A stretch of 20,568 nucleotides of DNA from assembly GCF_000003815.2 (NCBI RefSeq), contig NC_049983.1, forward strand, positions 7,492,915-7,513,482, read 5' to 3'. Source of the stretch: Branchiostoma floridae (taxonomy: Eukaryota; Chordata; Leptocardii; Amphioxiformes; Branchiostomatidae). The position numbers and the translations under genes were made by a program. The notes under the pieces are model-generated. The model saw only the letters and a list, made by a program, of their open reading frames with translations, was not told the DNA's origin and did not search any database. Below, in pieces: positions 18,501 through 20,568 of the stretch (its first letter is position 1; each line of letters opens with the position of its first letter).

Positions 18501-19242
18501 TATATGATAAAGCGAAGAAAATTTTAGATTTCAAATCTACAATTCCAGACTCAAACAAGATCACCATCGCGGCCGGGGCAGCAGGGGCGCTGGTCTTCCT
18601 GTTCCTGGTAGCAGTCGTTGGGCAGCTTCTCAAACGTAAACATTATTCCACAGTTCATTCGAATTCGTTCTTTGTTTTTACCTTTCTTCAAAACAGTTTA
18701 TCCAGATTATTCTCTCCTTGATATTTTACGGTCACCTTTCTTTGCTAAACAGGACGTGGGAAGACTAACGCGCAAGTACGGCCGGAAAAGTACCTATATG
18801 GAAAGGATCTCAGGAATCGTATGTATATTCTACGAAGTTACATAACTGTTTTAACGGAATCAAACCTAAGTCTCAATGGCTTGATAATGTGCAGCATAGA
18901 TATGTTGTTGTAAATTACAACTTGTTACTGAGCAAGTATCATATGAAATAGAAATGTTTGCATACTAGTAGAGCCACCTTTGTCAAGATTCTCTTATATA
19001 TGAAACTGCCTGAATGACTAGCTAATCAATCAATTGTATAAACCAATGGCCGCTCACAGACCTAGCCATACTCTTTATTTGATACGTGCCGAGCATGCTG
19101 GCACATCTAACATTCTGCTTTTCTCTTTTTCCGTCCAGCTCTTGATAGGGGTAGAGATCAAAGAAGACCGTATCCCCCTAGGCAAATAAAGGCACTTGAA
19201 AATGCCTGGATTGGAGAAAGTACGTCTGAATCAAAAGTATAA
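3406..19242 (+). CDS. SVEP1/polydom-like single-pass membrane mosaic protein, 23 exons, 5' end missing
   Basis: Twenty-three exons join without a frame break into 4,226 coding bases: two bases of a split codon, 1,407 residues and TAA at 19240-19242. The exons are 3406-3529, 5458-5585, 6024-6251, 6975-7157, 7733-7990, 8544-8756, 9390-9590, 10308-10625, 10822-10983, 11666-11827, 12556-12808, 13248-13459, 13824-14021, 14435-14665, 15127-15297, 15807-16010, 16217-16516, 16928-17128, 17670-17825, 18227-18292, 18549-18635, 18753-18818 and 19139-19242. All have AG acceptors and GT donors. The product should be a type I surface protein with a large N-glycosylated, disulphide-rich ectodomain built from adhesion and complement-type modules. 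The order and Cys spacing recall secreted SVEP1, but this protein has a membrane helix and a TSP1 repeat. Ligand and function are unknown; a role in cell-matrix adhesion or recognition is inference. The N-terminus lies upstream or in an exon I could not find. Confidence 0.85.
4009..4832. mobile_element. Non-autonomous TIR element, 824 bp
   Basis: It starts TAATACCCGCCTCACA and ends TGTGAGGGGGTATTA, an inverted repeat of about 16 bases with one mismatch; similarity continues weakly inward (CGATCTTCGGACG facing CGATCGAATCG). The right terminus is nearly identical in inverted orientation to 20523-20568. Open frames inside show no transposase motif, so it is probably mobilised in trans. Confidence 0.75.
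4835..5073. mobile_element. MITE with about 50-bp TIRs
   Basis: CCCCCTTTCCACTAGACGGC at the left mirrors the right end, which reads GCCGTCCAAGTGGAAAGGGG. The inverted match continues through GCGCTCTCACTGCGACCTAAA. The element is 239 bp, has no coding capacity, and begins two bases after the previous element. Confidence 0.85.
5458..5585 (+). CDS. Exon: HYR domain 1, C-terminal half
   Basis: The acceptor is TACATAG before 5458 and the donor GTAAGT at 5586. It enters in phase 2, leaves in phase 1, and completes HYR1. The HYR hallmark YSATDASGNSNSC is present, followed by the last strand FYVTV. The second half of HYR2 (7733-7990) carries the matching YTATDRAGNVAIPC. The intron before it, 3530-5457, is the longest in the gene and holds two transposable elements. 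Confidence 0.88.
5745..5850. repeat. TC and GATA microsatellite
   Basis: TC dinucleotides lead into AT dinucleotides and then imperfect GATA repeats with interspersed GCTATA units, in the intron before sushi 1. Confidence 0.93.
6024..6251 (+). CDS. Exon: sushi (CCP) domain 1, four-cysteine type
   Basis: Acceptor TTTGACAG, donor GTAAGT at 6252, phase 1-1. The exon has the four cysteines of a sushi/complement-control module (ITCPHP, ARCKRGF, RTCTGSGAW, VLC), with the usual Trp before the last Cys. The first loop is long, about 37 residues between Cys1 and Cys2, and includes a Met- and Gln-rich stretch. Sushi modules usually mediate protein-protein contacts. This is the only four-Cys sushi in the window; the other four carry an extra Cys pair. 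Confidence 0.88.
6252..6974. other. Intron between sushi 1 and sushi 2
   Basis: AT-rich intron of 723 bp. A short direct repeat (AGATTCTCAGTGTCTTCTTA near 6271 and AGATTCTCAATGTCATCTTA near 6324) is the only structure I see. Confidence 0.7.
6975..7157 (+). CDS. Exon: sushi domain 2, six-cysteine type
   Basis: Acceptor TTCCCCCTAG, donor GTAAGA at 7158, phase 1-1. It encodes a compact module of about 60 residues with six Cys: VQC, HVTC, SKC, YSC, RVC, PYC. The order G-H-V-T-C ... C-x-x-x-C-D-E-G-F is typical of sushi domains with an added disulphide, as in the SVEP1 sushi that precedes its SEA-like region (recalled, not searched). A W-T-G-N-E-P-Y-C end supports the call. Confidence 0.87.
7226..7504. 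mobile_element. TIR element, 279 bp
   Basis: CCAAAAAGCAG at the left is mirrored by CTGCTTTTTGG at the right. Further inward, GGAAACGGTCAGACG faces CGTCTGACCGTTTTC, and CACTGAAGTGATCT faces AGATCACTTCAGTG. The left arm has lost about 20 bases that the right arm keeps. The sequence style matches a lancelet repeat I recall, and 1554-1603 looks like a relative. Confidence 0.82.
7733..7990 (+). CDS. Exon: HYR domain 2, complete in one exon
   Basis: Acceptor CAATACAG, donor GTGATT at 7991, phase 1-1. The exon encodes a full HYR module: RPTIVDCPGP at the start, TVVWREP in the middle, then FPVGTHRIVYTATD and AGNVAIPC, closing with ITVSV. It is the clearest hyalin repeat in the window. Unlike HYR1 it has no internal intron. 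The donor is less ideal than most in this gene, but the phase and the domain boundary agree with it. Confidence 0.9.
8121..8394. mobile_element. MITE with about 50-bp TIRs
   Basis: AAAGGTGCCCTCTCACCGCA at the left mirrors the right end, TTCGATGGGAGCGCACCTTA, and CACTGCGGGGTTCG faces CGAACCCCGCAGTG. AT-rich centre, no coding capacity. It fills half of the intron between HYR2 and sushi 3. Confidence 0.82.
8544..8756 (+). CDS. Exon: sushi domain 3, six-cysteine type
   Basis: Acceptor TTTTTCAG, donor GTTTGA at 8757, phase 1-1. Six Cys are present (ITC, LVTC, SRC, FAC, TYC, PNC) with the pattern CEFACEDGSNL in the middle. The last loop is Trp- and Gly-rich (VGYWGWDLDN), as in the six-Cys sushi modules of SVEP1-like proteins. 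The donor lacks the usual GTAAG core, so the exact 3' edge is less certain, but the phase agrees with the exon on each side. Confidence 0.83.
9079..9168. repeat. Three tandem 30-bp units with CCAAT-like cores
   Basis: Three imperfect units, each with GTATCT followed by TTCTGATTGGTCAATA or a close variant. Each unit therefore contains ATTGG, an inverted CCAAT box; in the first two it sits in the palindrome ATTGGTCAAT. It is in the 633-bp intron before sushi 4. Confidence 0.8.
9390..9590 (+). CDS. Exon: sushi domain 4, six-cysteine type
   Basis: Acceptor TATTTCACAG, donor GTAAGA at 9591, phase 1-1. Six Cys are visible: HSC, ALAC, DFC, MLC, WVC, PHC. The stretch VPQNGALAC is the standard sushi opening (P-x-N-G-x-x-x-C). 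The end has GNW followed by DPPHC. GC content is higher than in the introns around it. Confidence 0.88.
9702..9841. mobile_element. Inverted-repeat element
   Basis: CCACCCGGATAGTAGTTCGCT at 9720-9740 faces AGCGAACTACTACCCGGATGG at 9810-9830, and TAGCC faces GGCTA at the outer ends. The left arm has an extra GGCGCC-containing insertion. Probably a small foldback element. Confidence 0.72.
10308..10625 (+). CDS. Exon: SEA-like segment linking sushi 4 to the GCC2 repeats
   Basis: The frame is open from the acceptor GTGCACAG to the donor GTAAAT at 10626, phase 1-1. A beta strand LTIQFDFALQ is followed by a helix-like stretch with Leu and Ile spacing (ERMLYSLAEEIDRQV) and then NLTLKNV. This recalls SEA-type ferredoxin-like folds, and SVEP1 has a similar segment at this place, between its sushi and GCC2 repeats. 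The exon ends in CPEGMEPRYNTLSC, which opens the Cys-rich block of the next exon. N-glycosylation sequons occur (NSS, NLT, NVT). The start was chosen by phase: the next best acceptor, before 10418, would enter in phase 0 and break the join. A tandem acceptor CAGTAG makes the first codon ambiguous by three bases. The SEA label is tentative. Confidence 0.75.
10822..10983 (+). CDS. Exon: GCC2_GCC3 (ephrin-receptor-like) repeat a
   Basis: Acceptor CTACATAG, donor GTGAGT at 10984, phase 1-1. This 54-residue repeat has six Cys in the GCC2_GCC3 order: C-x-x-GTFYDN, C-x-x-CPIGTFQDE, C-x-x-CPHGHTT, and a final DC. The same modules occur in SVEP1, the ephrin receptors and SCUBE proteins. Two N-glycosylation sequons (NIT, NVT) are present. 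It is the same length as the next exon. Confidence 0.92.
11094..11518. mobile_element. TIR element, 425 bp
   Basis: GGCCACACTAATTTTATTTG then TTGCTTCTCGGA at the left is mirrored by TCCGAGAAGCAACC and AAGTTGGTGTGGCC at the right, an imperfect 32-bp TIR. The interior is AT-rich and non-coding. Confidence 0.82.
11666..11827 (+). CDS. Exon: GCC2_GCC3 repeat b
   Basis: Acceptor CTTTTTCAG, donor GTAAGT at 11828, phase 1-1. It has 162 bases, identical in length to the previous repeat exon, and six Cys: QCEPGTFSS, PCSPCRKGEYQ, SCMPCLPATTT and SACK. The pair probably arose by exon duplication. Confidence 0.92.
11828..12555. other. Intron before the pentraxin/LamG domain
   Basis: AT-rich intron of 728 bp. 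I see no exon; a weak inverted repeat near 12242-12322 (ATACTGCATTTCG facing CGAAATACATTATGCAG) is the only structure. Confidence 0.65.
12556..12808 (+). CDS. Exon: pentraxin/LamG domain, part 1
   Basis: Acceptor GCTTTTTTCAG, donor GTAAGT at 12809, entering in phase 1 and leaving in phase 2. It starts with FDFQFPLPTEN and the strand ITVSVWTWLDIG, which matches the opening of concanavalin-like pentraxin/LamG domains (a Phe-rich strand, then T-x-S-x-W). Four Cys occur, more than in classical pentraxins. Sequons NIS, NAS, NFT and NET suggest heavy glycosylation. Confidence 0.8.
12897..13165. mobile_element. Long foldback element within the LamG intron
   Basis: TGGAATCCAGTC at 12897-12908 is mirrored perfectly by GACTGGATTCCA at 13154-13165. 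The arms stay complementary far inward (AAGCTTTCTGCCGC on the left, GCGGCAGAAAGCTTT on the right). It is GC-richer than its surroundings, which creates overlapping open frames on both strands that are not genes. Confidence 0.87.
13248..13459 (+). CDS. Exon: pentraxin/LamG domain, part 2
   Basis: Acceptor GTTTTTGCAG, donor GTAAGT at 13460, entering in phase 2 and leaving in phase 1. The core LamG/pentraxin motif is present: LETWHHVGLVYS followed by YTIMVDGAVVANS (W-H-H-V ... Y-x-x-x-x-D-G). It then has a Gln-rich loop (QQEQQQ) and the strand SFWLGCY. The intron upstream contains a foldback element at 12897-13165. Confidence 0.88.
13460..13823. other. Intron within the pentraxin/LamG domain
   Basis: A 364-bp intron in which I see nothing beyond ordinary AT-rich sequence. 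Confidence 0.7.
13824..14021 (+). CDS. Exon: pentraxin/LamG domain, part 3
   Basis: Acceptor TCTTTTACTAG, donor GTAAGT at 14022, phase 1-1. FSGFISNVHIWNHAKKESDL is the closing strand of a pentraxin-like domain (F-x-G-x-I-x-x-x-x-I-W), followed by a helix ending in ARTC and then GNVLHWSQL. The same ending, F-x-G-x-I-S-x-L-x-L-W, is known for SVEP1 and pentraxins. Confidence 0.88.
14022..14434. other. Intron between LamG and EGF domains
   Basis: A 413-bp intron. No exon or clear repeat is seen; open frames here lack any domain. Confidence 0.65.
14435..14665 (+). CDS. Exon: two calcium-binding EGF-like domains
   Basis: Acceptor CTTCATAG, donor GTACGT at 14666, phase 1-1. Two EGF-CA modules sit in one exon. 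Each has six Cys and an acidic N-terminal calcium motif (DTDEC and NIDDC). Both carry C-x-D-x4-Y-x-C, the consensus for Asp hydroxylation (CIDQLRNYSC, CLDGVRNYTC). The second has CDNGATC, matching the O-fucose consensus. Tandem EGF-CA modules normally form rigid, calcium-stabilised rods. Confidence 0.95.
14666..15126. other. Intron between EGF and TSP1 domains
   Basis: A 461-bp intron with a short T-rich direct repeat (GGAACTTTCTT twice near 15079-15106) before the acceptor and nothing else recognised. Confidence 0.65.
15127..15297 (+). CDS. Exon: thrombospondin type 1 repeat
   Basis: Acceptor AACTTTAG, donor GTGAGA at 15298, phase 1-1. The motif WTPWSQWSTC (W-x-x-W-x-x-W, a C-mannosylation consensus) leads into CSVSCGGG, an O-fucosylation consensus, and then RTREC, GGRNC, GAC and KCP. 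Six Cys fit a group-1 TSP1 repeat. As far as I recall, SVEP1 has no TSP1 repeat, so this is a distinguishing module. Confidence 0.95.
15298..15806. other. Intron between TSP1 and sushi 5
   Basis: A 509-bp intron. I see no exon, repeat or RNA gene in it. Confidence 0.65.
15807..16010 (+). CDS. Exon: sushi domain 5, six-cysteine type
   Basis: Acceptor TTCCACCCACAG, donor GTATCA at 16011, phase 1-1. Six Cys are visible (VC, SIC, DC, ISC, YHC, PPC) with VHGFSIC and CVISCQDGFEF, the six-Cys sushi pattern seen in exons 6975-7157, 8544-8756 and 9390-9590. The last loop contains a Trp. It is followed directly by the Cys-rich segment, the same neighbour as in SVEP1. Confidence 0.86.
16217..16516 (+). 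CDS. Exon: SVEP1-type Cys-rich segment and start of a second SEA-like domain
   Basis: Acceptor TTTTTTCACAG, donor GTAGGA at 16517, phase 1-1. The first two thirds have four Cys with spacings of 25, 5 and 9 residues (LTC ... DIGC, ESC, EHC), and the region before the second Cys is helix-like. From memory, SVEP1 has four Cys with closely similar spacing just after a six-Cys sushi. The exon then enters a beta strand, DTVTVTIEISS, which looks like the first strand of an SEA-like fold and corresponds to LTIQFDFALQ in exon 10308-10625. Function of this segment is unknown. Confidence 0.78.
16517..16927. other. Intron inside the second SEA-like domain
   Basis: A 411-bp AT-rich intron without recognised features. 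It interrupts the SEA-like domain after its first strand, unlike the first copy, which lies in one exon. Confidence 0.6.
16928..17128 (+). CDS. Exon: rest of second SEA-like domain
   Basis: Acceptor TTTTATAG, donor GTAAGA at 17129, phase 1-1. A helix-like stretch (MKELGSTITELESAATQLEN) is followed by a strand FTVYIHNDL and ends in CDIGEIVVMFYC. This mirrors exon 10308-10625, which ends in CPEGMEPRYNTLSC before its GCC2 repeat. The two exons, taken with 16217-16516, appear to be the second copy of one block. Sequons NLT and NST are present. Confidence 0.78.
17234..17332 (+). pseudogene. Truncated GCC2_GCC3 half-exon, optional cassette or decaying duplicate
   Basis: The codons for CPPGMTNKRFGAFGDNDCL match CPPGLTTEGFGAFDEDDCS of exon 17670-17825, and the homology runs a few bases past the donor into the intron (GGTACATGCAG versus GGTACGTGCAG). 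The first half of the repeat, with its first three Cys, is missing. An AG at 17232-17233 and the GT at 17333 would give a 99-base phase 1-1 exon with no stop, so inclusion keeps the frame. It would add three Cys, an odd number, and the Cys-x-x-Cys pair has shrunk to Cys-Asn-Cys. The sequence before the AG is poor in pyrimidines. I left it out of the main model. Confidence 0.6.
17670..17825 (+). CDS. Exon: GCC2_GCC3 repeat c, membrane-proximal
   Basis: Acceptor GATCATACAG, donor GTACGT at 17826, phase 1-1. Six Cys in the family order: PCPVGTRFSNGKC, MKCEQGTYQ, HCVACPPGLTT and DDC. It follows the second SEA-like domain, as repeat a follows the first. One sequon (NKT) is present. Confidence 0.92.
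18081..18114. repeat. Octamer palindrome, right copy
   Basis: ATGCAAAT at 18087-18094 and ATTTGCAT at 18103-18110 face each other across an 8-base centre. It resembles 31-61. It lies in the 401-bp intron before the stalk exon, which otherwise shows nothing. Confidence 0.55.
18227..18292 (+). CDS. Exon: Ser/Thr-rich stalk
   Basis: Acceptor TACCCTACCAG, donor GTAAGC at 18293, phase 1-1. It encodes a 22-residue linker, TETAGSTGQPTTRV and so on, rich in Thr, Ser, Gly and Pro and without Cys. This fits a flexible, O-glycosylated stalk between the last GCC2 repeat and the membrane. The exon is short, and the call rests on splice sites, phase and position. Confidence 0.7.
18549..18635 (+). CDS. Exon: transmembrane helix
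   Basis: Acceptor AATTCCAG, donor GTAAAC at 18636, phase 1-1. It encodes SNK followed by an uninterrupted hydrophobic stretch of about 22 residues (ITIAAGAAGALVFLFLVAVV), then GQLLK and a run of Arg in the next exon. Positive residues just after the helix place the C-terminal side in the cytoplasm (type I). The first part is Gly/Ala-rich (AAGAAGA), which can support helix packing. Confidence 0.88.
18753..18818 (+). CDS. Exon: basic cytoplasmic tail, part 1
   Basis: Acceptor TGCTAAACAG, donor GTATGT at 18819, phase 1-1. It encodes RRGKTNAQVRPEKYLYGKDL and two more residues. It has many Lys and Arg, no Cys, and two closely spaced Tyr. No catalytic domain or known signalling motif is seen. Confidence 0.75.
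18819..19138. other. Intron within the cytoplasmic tail
   Basis: A 320-bp intron with nothing recognised except a strong pyrimidine tract at its 3' end. Confidence 0.65.
19139..19242 (+). CDS. Exon: cytoplasmic tail, part 2, with stop codon
   Basis: Acceptor TTTTCCGTCCAG before 19139, a strong pyrimidine tract, entering in phase 1. It encodes a Pro/Arg stretch (RRPYPPRQ), then KALENAWIGESTSESKV and TAA at 19240-19242. The last four residues, ESKV, fit a class I PDZ ligand (S/T-x-hydrophobic). A good donor, GTACGT at 19220, lies inside the exon in phase 1, so the gene may instead continue into an exon beyond the window. Confidence 0.68.
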
Positions 19243-19604
19243 ATATTTGTATTAGAATGCCAGCCGAAACGATTATGGGGTGACGCCATGGGATTTTCTT
19301 AAATTCTTTGCAGCTTTAGAAATGATAAATATCATTATTTCGTAATGTTAGTGTATTGATACACGTTGCGGATTAGATTTCGTGATATTGCATCTTGAAA
19401 AATGTAAATTTACTTTGATAGTAAGATTTACCTTTAAAGTCTGTTGTTTAATACGTAATATTACTTTGAAAAAAAAATTATAATGGCTATATTTTCTTCA
19501 AAACAAAACCTCAGTATTTCTAATTCCGAAGGTAACTTCACCCTAGAAAAGTTTGACTGTGTTGTGGCTAGTACTGTGAAGTCCCTACGACCGGTCATGG
19601 GTCG

Positions 19605-19621
19605 TTCGTTCGTTCGTTCGT
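19605..19621. repeat. GTTC tetranucleotide run
   Basis: About four units of CGTT in the probable 3' UTR. Confidence 0.85.
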
Positions 19622-20227
19622 GAGTTTCCTAAAAGTACCCGTGTTATAATTATATCACCAATTCCAATGTACTTTGCCATATTGTAAGGAACAATTGGGT
19701 CTCATTATATATGTATTCACGTACCCTCGTTATTATCATATTATTAAGGAGTGCGATAACTAAGAATCAGAGGGCTGGAATAATCCGGGGCTTCATATAT
19801 ACTCCATCTGATGGCATTAGAAGAAAAGCGTGCCTTCAAGGCAATGTTGACACAATTCTATGTAGCAATTCTAACTTCGTTGAAAACAAATGGTGGTAAT
19901 TCTTCATATCATGGCTATGACGAAATAATGTACCTTAAGGATCTTGCTCTCTCGGAGAAAGCGTACTAGTGCTAGTCGTATGTTTGCCGTTTTGTGTGCT
20001 AGACACTTCTGAAGCTAGATGAAAAAAAATAATTAATCGTTTGCTTTGGTAATTCCGTTAAAGAACAGATAAGTTACCCAATGCATTACATAAAACTGGT
20101 ATACCATTAATTTGTTACGATTTTTACTTTTAATATATATGAATTTTATATCATTATATGTCATATGTATCCGTCTGTAGTCACATCTCTGTGATTTGTA
20201 TTTTACAATGTAGACCATTTGCCTGAA

Positions 20228-20233
20228 AATAAA
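20228..20233 (+). terminator. Candidate polyadenylation signal AATAAA
   Basis: This canonical hexamer is in an AT-rich context about 1 kb after the stop codon and is the first AATAAA after it. No cDNA evidence is available here. Confidence 0.4.
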
Positions 20234-20522
20234 CAACATACAATTTCTTTGCATTTTCCGACATTTGACCAAAATCACTTGCCAATACATTTATCTACAA
20301 TATTTAGATACATTCAGTCTGTGTTTAATCAGAGTCTGAAAGTCTTTCATGCACCAGCTCATACTTATTTAAAGTCAAAATAATTTCTTATTTGCTACCT
20401 GAAAACTAAATCTCACTGAACACCTAGTTCTTGTGACGTAATGGTATTTACGGCATTTGCCGAAAAGTTGTTCCATAAATTTCTCAATGAAGGAGGTACC
20501 AGTAACAGGATCGATGTTGTCT

Positions 20523-20568
20523 TAATACCCCCTCACATTAGGCGCGATTCGATCGGACGACGAGTCTG
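20523..20568. mobile_element. End of a TIR element, cut by the window edge
   Basis: The stretch begins TAATACCCCCTCACATTAGG and continues GCGCGATTCGATCGGA; apart from a few mismatches it is the reverse complement of 4787-4832, the right end of the 4009-4832 element. A second copy therefore starts here and runs out of the window. Confidence 0.8.

Larger units (their letters stand above)
19243..20250 (+). other. Probable 3' UTR
   Basis: If the stop at 19240 is used, this AT-rich stretch is the 3' untranslated region. It contains no recognisable exon on either strand. A GTTC microsatellite lies at 19605-19621. The only canonical AATAAA downstream of the stop is at 20228. The UTR end is inferred from that hexamer only. 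Confidence 0.4.

Overview
The window is eukaryotic nuclear DNA. It has one long plus-strand gene split into many small exons with GT...AG introns, 100-2,000 bp AT-rich introns full of foldback and terminal-inverted-repeat (TIR) elements, and microsatellites. The domain mix (HYR, sushi, GCC2_GCC3, pentraxin/LamG, EGF-CA, TSP1) and several of the repeat ends look like amphioxus (Branchiostoma) or a close invertebrate deuterostome. That organism call is inference from memory; I could not search.

Layout. 1-3405 has no exon I can defend. It holds a GT/CT microsatellite, three foldback elements, an octamer palindrome and one weak exon candidate. From 3406 to 19242, 23 exons join in frame into one partial protein of 1,407 residues plus stop; the 5' end of the gene (start codon, signal peptide) is not seen. 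Residue numbers below count the first complete codon at 3408 as residue 1. Domain order is HYR1 (1-84), sushi 1 (85-159), sushi 2 (160-220), HYR2 (221-306), sushi 3 (307-377), sushi 4 (378-444), SEA-like segment (445-550), GCC2_GCC3 a and b (551-658), pentraxin/LamG (659-879), two EGF-CA (880-956), TSP1 (957-1013), sushi 5 (1014-1081), a Cys-rich plus SEA-like segment (1082-1248), GCC2_GCC3 c (1249-1300), a Ser/Thr stalk (1301-1322), one transmembrane helix (1323-1351) and a 56-residue basic cytoplasmic tail ending in ESKV. 19243-20568 is probable 3' UTR and flank, with an AATAAA at 20228 and the end of a transposable element at the right edge.

The order HYR / sushi / SEA-like / GCC2_GCC3 / EGF / pentraxin recalls SVEP1 (polydom), a secreted adhesion protein. 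The gene here differs: it is membrane-anchored, has a TSP1 repeat, and has a second copy of the SVEP1-type sushi - Cys-rich - SEA-like - GCC2 block just before the membrane. Nearly every domain exon is flanked by phase-1 introns, so the exons are interchangeable. A short in-phase GCC2 half-exon at 17234-17332 looks like a duplicated exon caught in decay or kept as an optional cassette.

The introns carry at least five TIR or foldback elements, none with a recognisable transposase. One TIR family is present near-complete at 4009-4832 and again, in inverted orientation to its better-preserved end, at the right edge of the window.
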